Shown: positions 1-7,797 of the stretch, in pieces | How positions within the stretch are numbered: the first letter of the stretch is position 1 | Layout: every line of letters starts with the position of its first letter | Assembly (NCBI GenBank): GCA_910585785.1 | Contig: CAJUEV010000001.1 | Span: forward strand, 137,206 to 201,205 | Reading direction: 5' to 3' | Source: an uncultured Christensenella sp. | Lineage (GTDB): Bacteria > Bacillota > Clostridia > Christensenellales > Borkfalkiaceae | DNA: 64,000 nt | Notes under the pieces: generated by a model | What the model was told of the DNA's origin: nothing | Databases searched by the model: none | The model's input: the letters and a program-made list of their open reading frames with translations, nothing else | Position numbers and translations under genes: made by a program

Positions 1-1044
1 CAAATCTCCGTAGTTGTTCAACGTGGCTTTCTGCACGGTTGCGCCCGCAAGTTCTACGGGCTCGACAATGGCAAGCGGAGTAAGTTTGCCCGTTCTGCCT
101 ACTTGCCAAATTACGTCCTTTACCGTTGTTTCGCTTTCTTCCGCCTCAAACTTGTAAGCCATAGCCCAACGAGGGAATTTATCGGTGTAGCCTATAACTT
201 CGCGCTGAGCGGTAGGGTTAAGTTTTATTACCGCGCCGTCGGTAAGCACGTCAAGGCGCTTGCGCTCCGCCTCAATCTCGTCAACGGCGGCAAACACTTC
301 CTCCTCCGTTTTGCAAAGCCGCAAAAACGGAAAAATTTTAAAGCCCTGCTCCTTTAAAAATTCGAAATGCGCGTACTGAGAAGGCAAACTTCCCTCGCTC
401 ATATAGTTTACGTTATAAAATAAAATTTCAGGCTTTCTTTCGGCGGTTACGCGCGGGTCAAGGTTACGTATTGCACCCGCGACGGCGTTGCGCGCGTTTT
501 TAAGCGGTTCTTTCGCGGTCTTGTTATATTCTTCAAGCACGTTTAAACGGATAACCGCTTCGCCCTGCACTTCCAGAGTACCTTTGTAAGGTATGGTAAG
601 CGGAAACGATTTTATTGTAAGACACTGCGCCGTCACGTCCTCGCCTTCAACGCCGTTGCCGCGGGTTGCCGCGCGCACAAACTTGCCTTCGCTGTACGTC
701 AGGCACATAGTAAGCCCGTCAAACTTATACTCCACCGTATACTCGGGATTTTGCACAACCTTTTTTATTCTTGTAAAAAACGAATTCAACTCGTCGGAAG
801 TAACCGATTTGTCAAGCGAATACAGCCGCGCAATATGTGCGTGCCTTTCAAAGCCTTTCACGGGCTCGCCGCCAACCCTTTTTGTGGGACTGTCAAACAG
901 CACTACGCCGCTCTCCTTTTCCAGCGCGTAAAGTTCGTCGTACAGCCGGTCGTACTCCCTGTCGGGAACGGAAGGGTTGTCCAGCACGTAATATTCGTAC
1001 GCCCATTTGTTTAGTATGTCTATAAGTTCTCTCATTCTGTCCAT
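1..1044 (-). CDS. ligA: NAD-dependent DNA ligase LigA, N-terminal part
   Basis: Seals nicks between Okazaki fragments and after repair, using NAD+ as adenylyl donor. The visible 348 codons cover the Ia domain and the nucleotidyltransferase domain. The KFDG motif at residues 107-110 carries the lysine that becomes adenylated. The rest (OB fold, zinc finger, BRCT) lies beyond the window edge, so this is a partial gene, not a broken one. The start at 1044 is chosen because AGGTG lies 7-8 bases upstream and the N-terminus matches the usual ligase start. It follows pcrA after 30 bases, the common pcrA-ligA pair, so the two are probably co-transcribed. Confidence 0.96.
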   Translation of the reverse strand, partial: MDRMRELIDILNKWAYEYYVLDNPSVPDREYDRLYDELYALEKESGVVLFDSPTKRVGGEPVKGFERHAHIARLYSLDKSVTSDELNSFFTRIKKVVQNPEYTVEYKFDGLTMCLTYSEGKFVRAATRGNGVEGEDVTAQCLTIKSFPLTIPYKGTLEVQGEAVIRLNVLEEYNKTAKEPLKNARNAVAGAIRNLDPRVTAERKPEILFYNVNYMSEGSLPSQYAHFEFLKEQGFKIFPFLRLCKTEEEVFAAVDEIEAERKRLDVLTDGAVIKLNPTAQREVIGYTDKFPRWAMAYKFEAEESETTVKDVIWQVGRTGKLTPLAIVEPVELAGATVQKATLNNYGDL

Positions 1045-1074
1045 ACAAGCACCTGAAATTTATTTTTTTATAAT

Positions 1075-3351
1075 TTAGTCCAAAACTTCCAGCGGAGCGA
1101 TTGCCGCGGAAAGTTCTTTTATGCCCTGATTGTCAAACGCGACGTGAAGTGTGTTGCCGCCGTTTTTTATGGCTATAACCCTGCCCACGCCGAATTTTGC
1201 GTGACGGACGCGAGTACCCACGGCGTATTTGCCGCCGCTTTGCGCGGGTTTGGGCTTGCTTCCGCCCCACGCGGGTTTGAAACTGCTTGCGCTTGAAAAT
1301 CCGTCGTTTTGAACGCCGTCCGCCGAAGAATACAGCGCGCGCCCCGTGCTTTTTTCCTCGGCGTCGTAACCGTACGTGCTTTTGTATGAACCGGCGTATT
1401 TTTTTCCGCCGCCCGCATAATAGTACGGCGTGCTGTCCGCGGCAACAGCGCCGAGTTCGGGTGCAAGTTCCTTTATAAAGCGCGAAGTTTTTGTCAAATC
1501 CCTTCTGCCGTATAAAAACCGCGATTTAGAGCGCGTCAAATAAATTTTTTCTCTTGCGCGGGTAATTGCAACGTACATAAGCCGCCTTTCTTCCTCGTCG
1601 CAATCGCCCAAATCGTCCTGACGGATAGATGGCATTGTTCCGTCCTCCAACCCGCAGACGAACACTACGGGAAATTCAAGCCCCTTTACGGCGTGAATTG
1701 TGGCAAGCGTGACGTAATCGCTTTCGTCCGCTTCGTCAAGGTCGGAAGAAAGCGTGACGGAATTTAAATACTCGTCAAGCGTAGCCTGCGGATTCAAACG
1801 GCTGAACTCGTCAACAGAAGCGATAAATTCGTCAAGGTTTGCAAGTTTTCCGTCGCCCTCGTCGCTGCCGTCGTCGTAAGCGGAGCGCAAATCGGAAAGG
1901 GCGATAACCTCGCGCACAAGTTGGTTTACGGGCGACTCCAAAGCGGAGATTATAAAACCTTTTATAAGCGAAGCAAAATCCTTGACTTTGTCCTTTGTTC
2001 CGCGCGGAAGCGAAAGACTGTCGCAATCTAACGCGGCGTCGTACAAAGAAAGGGTCGCCGCTCTGGAATACTCGTACATAATCTCTATCGTTTTGCCGCC
2101 TATTCCTCGGCGGGGAACGTTGATAATTCTTTCAGCCGCCTCGTTGTCGTAAGGGTTTGAAATAAGCCGCAGGTACGCCAAAACGTCCTTTATTTCCTTC
2201 CTTTCGAAGAATTTGAAACCGCCGAAAACTTTATAAGGTATTCCGTATTTTGTAAACTCTTGTTCGTATGCGCGCGTCAAAGCGTTTTTGCGCATCAAAA
2301 CGGCGTAGTCGGAGTATTTTTTGCCCTTTGCAACGCCTTCCGAAATTATGCGCGCGGTATACAGCGCCTCGCCCGCTTCTTCCTCCGCCTGATAGTATAC
2401 CGGCTTGTCGCCGTCGGCGGCGTCCGTCCAAAGCACTTTTCCGCGACGGACGGAATTGTTTTTTATTATGCAGTTTGCCAGCTTTAAAATAGAATTTGTA
2501 GAGCGGTAGTTGCGTTCGAGTTTATAAACTTTCGCCTGCGGAAAATCTTTATCAAACTTTAAAATATTTTCTATTTCGGCGCCGCGCCAACCGTAAATGG
2601 ACTGGTCGTCGTCGCCCACGGCAAACAGATTGCCGTGCTTGCCCGCAAGCAGTTTTATTATGTTGTACTGAACCGCGTTGGTATCCTGAAACTCGTCAAC
2701 GTGTATGTAACGGAATTTGTCCGAAAGATATTCGCGAATTTCGCCGTCCCGCCGCAAAAGGCGCAAAGTTTCCAAAAGCAGGTCGTCAAAGTCAAGCGCG
2801 TTGTTCGCTTTAAGCTCGCTGTCGTACATTTCGTAAATTTTAACCACGTCGTCGATATTGCGCTCGCTGCGGAATTTGCGCTGGTATTGGTCGGGGTCAA
2901 GTCCCAACATTTTTGCGTTGGCAATGTGGTATTTTGCGTTTTTTAAAAGCGCGTCGTCGTCAAAATCCAGCGCGTGAAAACATTTTTTTATTATATTCGA
3001 ACGCTCCGCTTCGCTATAAATGGAAAAGTTGGGTTTAAACCCCGCTTTGTCGGCAAACTGACGCAAAATTTTAACGCACATAGAGTGTATTGTGCATATC
3101 CACTTTGTGTCGCCGTCCAAATCAAGCGTCCTTGCAAGGCGCTCCTTCATTTCCGCCGCAGCCTTGTTTGTAAAAGTTATGGCAAGAATTTGCGAAAGGG
3201 ACGCTTTGCCTTCCCTCAAAATATACGCTATACGCGAAGTGAGCACGCGCGTTTTTCCGCTGCCGGCGCCCGCCAGAACAAGCACCGCGCCTTCCGTATC
3301 GCGCACGGGCTTCAATTGTTCTTCGTTAAGTTTGTCTAGAATTTCGTCCAT
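1075..3351 (-). CDS. pcrA: ATP-dependent DNA helicase PcrA (UvrD family)
   Basis: Superfamily 1A 3'-5' DNA helicase used in nucleotide excision repair, removal of RecA and clearing of replication blocks. From the ATG at 3351 it has 758 residues, close to Bacillus PcrA (about 740). Walker A GAGSGKT is at residues 28-34, VDEFQDTN is the DExx-type motif II, and the C-terminus has the Tudor-like fold (VGTRVRHAKFGVG) that contacts RNA polymerase in PcrA. A longer frame opens at 3414, but those 21 codons run through a consensus promoter and add nothing typical of the family. The chosen ATG lies 7 bases after a TATAAT with no Shine-Dalgarno, so the mRNA may be leaderless. ligA follows directly. Confidence 0.95.
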   Translation of the reverse strand: MDEILDKLNEEQLKPVRDTEGAVLVLAGAGSGKTRVLTSRIAYILREGKASLSQILAITFTNKAAAEMKERLARTLDLDGDTKWICTIHSMCVKILRQFADKAGFKPNFSIYSEAERSNIIKKCFHALDFDDDALLKNAKYHIANAKMLGLDPDQYQRKFRSERNIDDVVKIYEMYDSELKANNALDFDDLLLETLRLLRRDGEIREYLSDKFRYIHVDEFQDTNAVQYNIIKLLAGKHGNLFAVGDDDQSIYGWRGAEIENILKFDKDFPQAKVYKLERNYRSTNSILKLANCIIKNNSVRRGKVLWTDAADGDKPVYYQAEEEAGEALYTARIISEGVAKGKKYSDYAVLMRKNALTRAYEQEFTKYGIPYKVFGGFKFFERKEIKDVLAYLRLISNPYDNEAAERIINVPRRGIGGKTIEIMYEYSRAATLSLYDAALDCDSLSLPRGTKDKVKDFASLIKGFIISALESPVNQLVREVIALSDLRSAYDDGSDEGDGKLANLDEFIASVDEFSRLNPQATLDEYLNSVTLSSDLDEADESDYVTLATIHAVKGLEFPVVFVCGLEDGTMPSIRQDDLGDCDEEERRLMYVAITRAREKIYLTRSKSRFLYGRRDLTKTSRFIKELAPELGAVAADSTPYYYAGGGKKYAGSYKSTYGYDAEEKSTGRALYSSADGVQNDGFSSASSFKPAWGGSKPKPAQSGGKYAVGTRVRHAKFGVGRVIAIKNGGNTLHVAFDNQGIKELSAAIAPLEVLD

Positions 3352-3358
3352 ATATTTT

Positions 3359-3387
3359 ATTATAACACGCGCGGCGGCATATTTCAA
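3359..3387 (-). promoter_or_regulatory. Sigma-A promoter of pcrA, predicted leaderless
   Basis: On the minus strand TTGAAA (3382-3387), a 17-base spacer and TATAAT (3359-3364). Only 7 bases separate the -10 box from the pcrA ATG, which puts the expected transcription start at or next to the start codon. No GGAGG-like site is present. Confidence 0.75.
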
Positions 3388-3475
3388 CGCTATGCGCGCA
3401 AAAATAGCCGGCAAATTAAATAAATCCGTCCGCGCAATTTTACGGACGGAAAACGGATTTAAAAACTTTAAAATG

Positions 3476-3853
3476 CTAAATTTTTAAATCTTTTTCTTTT
3501 TTATATCGGTTAAGCGCTTCAAGATATTTTGCCGAAAGTTCCAAGGTGTAGCGCTGTTTTTCTTCATAACTAAGTTTATTGTAAACTTCCGCGTCGGTAA
3601 GCCTGCCAATCGCGTCCGAAACTTCGCCCTCCGTTTCCAAAAGGCGCTTGACTTTTAAATAAAACTCGTCCTCGCGTTCGCCGCGGATTTCGCTTTGCAA
3701 TTTTTCGGCAATGGTGCTTTTAATACGCATTTCGCTTATTCCTTTGTTTATCGCTTCCAAAGCGTTTTCGTCAAAGTTTTTCTTTTTGTCCGCCCAAAAG
3801 TTGGTTTTAAGCCGCTTTTTAGCGGCGCGCGCCATAAAAATCAAATCTTCCAT
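3476..3853 (-). CDS. Hypothetical helical protein, 125 aa
   Basis: I do not recognise the family. The protein is hydrophilic and looks almost entirely alpha-helical, rich in Lys and Glu, with no cysteine, no signal peptide and no membrane segment, so it is probably cytosolic. The start at 3853 is preferred over an upstream in-frame start at 3916 because AAAGGGAC precedes it at normal spacing. It lies between rpsU upstream and pcrA downstream. A strong terminator separates it from rpsU and pcrA has its own promoter, so it is probably transcribed alone. The position next to rpsU is usually held by YqeY (GatB/YqeY family) in Firmicutes, but I see no clear likeness. Confidence 0.7.
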   Translation of the reverse strand: MEDLIFMARAAKKRLKTNFWADKKKNFDENALEAINKGISEMRIKSTIAEKLQSEIRGEREDEFYLKVKRLLETEGEVSDAIGRLTDAEVYNKLSYEEKQRYTLELSAKYLEALNRYKKEKDLKI

Positions 3854-3946
3854 ACAAAGTCCCTTTTTTCTGCAATCTTTTTTGCGAATTTCAAAAGCGA
3901 AGTTTCCGTCCAACAAAATTTTACATTTATCGACTTATTTTATAAT

Positions 3947-3985
3947 GAAAAAAGTCCGTCCGATTTATCTTTCGGACAGACTTTT
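3947..3985 (-). terminator. Intrinsic terminator after rpsU
   Basis: An inverted repeat (AAAAGTCTGTCCGA pairing with TCGGACGGACTTTT, one mismatch) followed on the minus strand by a run of T. It lies just past the rpsU stop. Confidence 0.85.
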
Positions 3986-3989
3986 AATT

Positions 3990-4166
3990 TCAGTTTTTGT
4001 TTCTTTTTCTTGCGGCTTCGCGCTTTTTGCGGCGCTTAACGGCGGGAGATTCGTAAAATTCGTGCTTGCGCATATCGCCTATGATACCGTCGCGAGAGCA
4101 CTTTCTCTTGAAACGTCTGAGCGCGCTTTCAACCGATTCGTTTTCGCCTACTCTTATCGTTGACAT
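3990..4166 (-). CDS. rpsU: 30S ribosomal protein S21
   Basis: Small subunit ribosomal protein that binds near the 3' end of 16S rRNA and helps initiation. It has 58 codons and starts MSTIRVGENESVESALRR, the typical S21 start, followed by the arginine and lysine rich tail. It is very short and very basic, as expected. GGTGA lies about 11 bases before the ATG. The gene has its own strong promoter and a strong terminator, so it forms a monocistronic unit. Confidence 0.95.
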   Translation of the reverse strand: MSTIRVGENESVESALRRFKRKCSRDGIIGDMRKHEFYESPAVKRRKKREAARKRNKN

Positions 4167-4224
4167 TCTTTTTCACCGTCCCTTGCCTAAGCCTTAATTG
4201 TGCGGTCTTTCAGCACACCGTTAA

Positions 4225-4253
4225 AGTATATCAAAACCGTTTTTGCAAGTCAA
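4225..4253 (-). promoter_or_regulatory. Sigma-A promoter of rpsU
   Basis: On the minus strand TTGACT (4248-4253), a 17-base spacer and TATACT (4225-4230). The leader is about 55 bases, a normal leadered arrangement. Confidence 0.8.
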
Positions 4254-4332
4254 CTTGTTTAAGGCAGAATTTCAAAAACTTTATAGCCCTGTTTTTGCAA
4301 AACCTTTTTACGGGTTTTGGATTGTTTTTTGT

Positions 4333-5103
4333 TTATGAAATACAACCCCTGATTTGCTTTAAGGCGGTTTTTTCAAGGCGGGAAACCTGCGCTTGCGATA
4401 TGCCCACTTCCTGCGAAATTTCCGTCTGCGTCTTGCCTTCGAAATATCTTAAAAACAATATCTTCTTCTCTCTGCTTTCAAGGCGGTTAATCGCCTCGTA
4501 AAGCGCCGCTTTTTCCGTCCACACTTCGTCGTTGTTCTTTTCGTCGAATATCTGGTCCATCAGCAAAAGCGTGTCCCCCGCTTTATTGTAAACCGGCTCG
4601 TATAAAGAAACGGGGTCTGAAATGGCGTCAAGCGCGTACGCCACTTCGGAAACCGCTATATTCATTTCCTGCGCTATTTTGTCGTAAGTTACCTCGTCGT
4701 CAACTTCTTCAAGTTTTTCCCTTACCTTCAAAATCTGGTACGCAGTATCGCGTATAGAGCGGGAAACCCGCAAACTGTTACCGTCGCGCAAATATCTTTT
4801 TATTTCTCCCAAAATCATAGGCACGGCGTAAGTTGAAAATTTTACGCCGACGGATATATCAAAGTTATCTATGGCTTTTATAAGTCCCACGCAGCCCGCC
4901 TGAAAAACATCGTCCGCGTTGGCTTTTTTCGCCCAGAAACGGCGCACCAGCGACAACACAAGGCGCATATTTCCGACTATAAACCGCTCTCGCGCGGCCT
5001 CGTCCCCCGCCTTTAATTTTACCATAAGTTCCTGCTGCTCTTTTGAAGAAAGCAGCGGAAGTCCCGAAGTATCAACTCCGCAAATAACGACTTTTTGCAA
5101 CAT
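4333..5103 (-). CDS. sigG: Sporulation sigma factor SigG
   Basis: Late forespore-specific sigma factor that directs transcription of spore-protective and germination genes after engulfment. It has 256 residues (Bacillus about 260), with the diagnostic N-terminal VVICGVDTSGLP, region 2 (DNFDISVGVKFSTYAVPMI) and the region 4 helix-turn-helix ISQAQVSRLEK. The start has a strong AAGGAGGGG about 7 bases upstream. It lies downstream of sigE in the conserved spoIIGA-sigE-sigG order, with a 97-base gap that could hold its own promoter. I could not find a convincing sigma-F or sigma-G promoter in that gap. Likely targets in this window are spoVT and the ger operon. Confidence 0.97.
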   Translation of the reverse strand: MLQKVVICGVDTSGLPLLSSKEQQELMVKLKAGDEAARERFIVGNMRLVLSLVRRFWAKKANADDVFQAGCVGLIKAIDNFDISVGVKFSTYAVPMILGEIKRYLRDGNSLRVSRSIRDTAYQILKVREKLEEVDDEVTYDKIAQEMNIAVSEVAYALDAISDPVSLYEPVYNKAGDTLLLMDQIFDEKNNDEVWTEKAALYEAINRLESREKKILFLRYFEGKTQTEISQEVGISQAQVSRLEKTALKQIRGCIS

Positions 5104-5200
5104 AACTACCCCTCCTTTTAAAAGGTATGTAACGTTGCGCAGTCAAGCGGAAAAACACGTGATTTTTGCGGTCTTTTTAAATTTACCCCGCATATATGCG

Positions 5201-5899
5201 CTAATTAATCTGTTTTGATATGTCTTTTTTAAGTTTTGAAATAATCTTTTTTTCAAGCCGCGAAATGTAGCTTTGCGAAATACCCAGTTTGTCGGCGACG
5301 TCCTTTTGCGTAAGACTTTCGCCCCCGTCCAACCCGAAGCGCATCTTCATTATGCGCTGTTCGCGCGGAGAAAGTTTTCTTAGCGAAGCTTTCAGCAGTT
5401 CGCGTTCCACTCCGCCTTCAACGTCGGAATAAACGCTGTCCGCGTCCGTGCCCATAACGTCCGATAAAAGCAGTTCGTTGCCCTCCCAATCGGTGTTAAG
5501 CGGCTCGTCGAAACTTATTTCCTGTTTAAGTCGGCTTAATCTGCGCAGATACATAAGTATTTCGTTTTCAATACACCGCGAGGCGTACGTGGCAAGTTTG
5601 ATATTTTTGTCCGACCTGAACGAATTTATCGCTTTAATCAGCCCTATCGTACCCACCGAAACCAAATCGTCGCCGTCCGCACCCGAACCTTCAAACTTTT
5701 TGGCTATGTAAACCACCAACCGCAGATTATGCTCTACAAGTTCCGCCTTGGCGCGCTCGTCCCCGCTTTCCAGAAGGCTTATTTTGTTGCTTTCCTCCTC
5801 TTGCGAAAGCGGCAAAGGCAACGCTTCCGTGCCGCATATGTAGTCGAGAGTGTTTCTGCCAAGCAGTCTGGCAAGCAGATTTTTTATTTTTTCAAACAT
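5201..5899 (-). CDS. sigE: Sporulation sigma factor SigE (pro-sigma-E)
   Basis: Early mother-cell sigma factor, made as an inactive membrane-bound precursor and activated by SpoIIGA cleavage. It has 232 residues. The cleavage-side sequence YICGTEALPLPL near residues 20-31 matches the Bacillus YIGGSEALPPPL, which leaves a pro-sequence of about 19 residues, shorter than the 27 in Bacillus. Regions 2 and 4 (SIGTIGLIKA-like and ISQSYISRLEKK) are intact. The start overlaps the end of spoIIGA by 8 bases and has GGAGGA within the spoIIGA coding region, so the two are translationally coupled. spmAB carries a candidate sigma-E promoter in this window. Confidence 0.97.
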   Translation of the reverse strand: MFEKIKNLLARLLGRNTLDYICGTEALPLPLSQEEESNKISLLESGDERAKAELVEHNLRLVVYIAKKFEGSGADGDDLVSVGTIGLIKAINSFRSDKNIKLATYASRCIENEILMYLRRLSRLKQEISFDEPLNTDWEGNELLLSDVMGTDADSVYSDVEGGVERELLKASLRKLSPREQRIMKMRFGLDGGESLTQKDVADKLGISQSYISRLEKKIISKLKKDISKQIN

Positions 5900-6683
5900 T
5901 CAAATCCTCCAAAAGGTCGCAATGCAAAATCGCGCAATCGGCGCGACGCGGACTTACGCCTATTTTTACTTTAAATATCGTTTCGGTCTTTTCGCCGAAG
6001 TTTATTTCTATTTTATCCGCCGTGAAAACGTCGATAGTCTTACTCCCTGCAACAGTATGTATTTTTACGCCTTCTTTTATTCGGCTTTTATCAATAAGTT
6101 TTTCCGCCGCTTCCTTTGGAATTACGCTGACGGGCGCCCCGCGCGAGTATACCTTGTTTCCGCTGTCGAAAAAACCCTTTATGCTTACTTGCGATTGCCC
6201 CGCATATATGCGGCATTCAACGCTGTTTGAACACGTTTTTTTAAGTCTTTTGGCAAGTTTTTTTGCCGTTAATATTATTATCAGCGCCCCGAAAAGCGGT
6301 ATGCCTATCGGTATTTTTGAAAGGATAAAACCCGTTCCCGAAAGATAGTCCAATCCCGCCAGCGAAAATATTGCAATAAGCGCCCCGCCCAAAAGCGCGG
6401 TAAAGCCCAAAAAAGCGCCGCCGAACTTTATATAAGATTTTACGCCCTTAAACTTGCCCGCAATAAGACACAGCAGCAAACCGGACAAAATTTTGACGAT
6501 AACCGCCCACGCGCCGCCAAGCCCGAACAGCGGAAACGCCACCGCAAACGCCGCGCCGACAGCCGCAGCCAAAACCAGCCGCTTTACGCTTGCCGTATTT
6601 TTGCACGCCGACTTTGCGGCGAACAACAGCGTGAAGTCCATACAAAAATTTTCCAAAAGGGCAAGTTCAGCATATACTTGCAT
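5892..6683 (-). CDS. spoIIGA: Pro-sigma-E processing peptidase SpoIIGA
   Basis: Membrane aspartic protease that cleaves the pro-sequence of sigma-E in the mother cell after a forespore signal (SpoIIR in Bacillus). It has 263 residues (Bacillus about 309). The N-terminal half is hydrophobic with about five membrane segments (residues 5-140) and the C-terminal cytosolic half has the protease motif DSGN with the catalytic Asp at 173. The start matches the family (MQVYAELALLENF) but has no Shine-Dalgarno. A TATAAT lies 9 bases before the ATG, so translation may be nearly leaderless. It overlaps sigE by 8 bases. Confidence 0.95.
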   Translation of the reverse strand: MQVYAELALLENFCMDFTLLFAAKSACKNTASVKRLVLAAAVGAAFAVAFPLFGLGGAWAVIVKILSGLLLCLIAGKFKGVKSYIKFGGAFLGFTALLGGALIAIFSLAGLDYLSGTGFILSKIPIGIPLFGALIIILTAKKLAKRLKKTCSNSVECRIYAGQSQVSIKGFFDSGNKVYSRGAPVSVIPKEAAEKLIDKSRIKEGVKIHTVAGSKTIDVFTADKIEINFGEKTETIFKVKIGVSPRRADCAILHCDLLEDLNV

Positions 6684-6692
6684 CGTAGGGGT

Positions 6693-6698
6693 ATTATA
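6693..6698 (-). promoter_or_regulatory. Candidate -10 box of spoIIGA
   Basis: TATAAT on the minus strand, 9 bases before the spoIIGA ATG. There is no good -35 at 17 bases. The Bacillus spoIIG promoter is Spo0A-activated and also lacks a normally spaced -35. A TGTCGAT near 6736 is one base from a 0A box, which is weak support. Confidence 0.4.
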
Positions 6699-6786
6699 TC
6701 GCCTTACAAAAGTCGGAAAATAAAAAAAACGGGCGTATTTTGTCGATTAACGTCTAACGCGGCTAGCCAAACAACCCGACGCAAAC

Positions 6787-6820
6787 AAAAAACCCCCGCG
6801 GCTTAAAATTGCCGCAAGGG
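6787..6820 (-). terminator. Intrinsic terminator after dus
   Basis: On the minus strand CCCTTGCGGC pairs with GCCGCGGGG around an AT-rich loop and is followed by TTTTTTG. It closes the spoVT to dus cluster. Confidence 0.8.
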
Positions 6821-6855
6821 AACTTAAAATATAACGATTAAATTATTAATTATTT

Positions 6856-7797
6856 TCAAAAAGAGAGAGTGCGCAAAATACTTTCCACTTCTTCCGTGGT
6901 TCGGCACTGCATAAGTTTAAGGCGCACCGCCGCGGAATTTTTTTGCCCTTTAAGATAAAACGAAATCATTTTGCGCATAAATACGCAGGCAAATTTTTCG
7001 CCCATCCTCCGCCTTGTCAATTCAAGCTGAGTTTGCACTGCCTGCATTTTGTCGGCGGCGGGCTCGCCAGTAATTTCCGCAAAAATCCACGGCGAATACA
7101 GGGCTCCGCGCGCAACCGTGACGCCGTCCGCGCCCGTTTCCCGCATAAGTTTATCCGCATCCTCCTTGCAAAACACCCCGCCGTTTGCTATCACGGGAAT
7201 TTTGACGGAGTTTTTAGCCGCGGCAATCTGCGCAAAATCGACTTCGCCCGCGTAAATTTTGTCCCGCGTTCTGCCGTGAACGGTAATCATATCCGCGCCG
7301 GCGCCTTCGCACATTTTTGCAAATTCGGCGCTTATTATGCTGTTTTCGTCAAGCCCTATGCGAAACTTTACCGAAACCGCCTTGCCGCTTTTTTTGCATT
7401 CGGAAATAATTTTTTCGGCAAGCGGCAAATCAGCCATAAGCGCGCTGCCCTCGCCGTTTTTATAAATTTTAGGCATAGGACAGCCCATATTTATATCGAT
7501 AAGTTCAAAGGGCGCAAGCGCTTCGCTTTCGCACGCGCGGCGCATAATTTCCGGCTCTTTGCCGAAAATCTGACAGGCCTTGATTCCCGCGTATCCTTCC
7601 GCAACGTCCAGCAATTCTTCCGTTTTTTCGCTACCGTAATACAGTCCTTTGGCGCTGACCATTTCGGTAAACGTAAGCCCCGCGCCGAAGTCGAAGCACA
7701 TTTTTCTGAAAACGGAATTTGTATAGCCGGCAAGCGGCGCCAAAAACACGTTGTTTTTTGTATGTAAGTTGCCTATTTTAACAGTTTTTAAGCGCAT
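6856..7797 (-). CDS. dus: tRNA-dihydrouridine synthase (Dus family)
   Basis: FMN-dependent, NADPH-using enzyme that reduces uridine to dihydrouridine in the tRNA D-loop. It has 313 residues in a TIM barrel. The N-terminal FLAPLAGYTNSVFR is the flavin-binding start, and DINMGCPMPK carries the catalytic Cys at 106. HGRTRDKIY and ANGGV match the conserved barrel motifs. Overall it looks like the DusB type common in Clostridia. It starts 20 bases inside the end of mazG, so it is coupled to that gene. Which tRNA positions it modifies cannot be told from sequence. Confidence 0.93.
   Translation of the reverse strand: MRLKTVKIGNLHTKNNVFLAPLAGYTNSVFRKMCFDFGAGLTFTEMVSAKGLYYGSEKTEELLDVAEGYAGIKACQIFGKEPEIMRRACESEALAPFELIDINMGCPMPKIYKNGEGSALMADLPLAEKIISECKKSGKAVSVKFRIGLDENSIISAEFAKMCEGAGADMITVHGRTRDKIYAGEVDFAQIAAAKNSVKIPVIANGGVFCKEDADKLMRETGADGVTVARGALYSPWIFAEITGEPAADKMQAVQTQLELTRRRMGEKFACVFMRKMISFYLKGQKNSAAVRLKLMQCRTTEEVESILRTLSF

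Noticed and set aside
3352..3414. Longer pcrA start giving 21 extra residues
   Set aside because: The extension would translate the promoter elements and does not resemble PcrA N-termini.
6943..7767. Long open frame on the plus strand opposite dus (274 codons)
   Set aside because: It lies wholly within dus, has no ribosome site and its product is a low-complexity, basic mirror of the real gene. Similar shadows lie opposite the cysteine desulfurase (42796-43539), alaS (56037-56744) and gerC (25931-26809).
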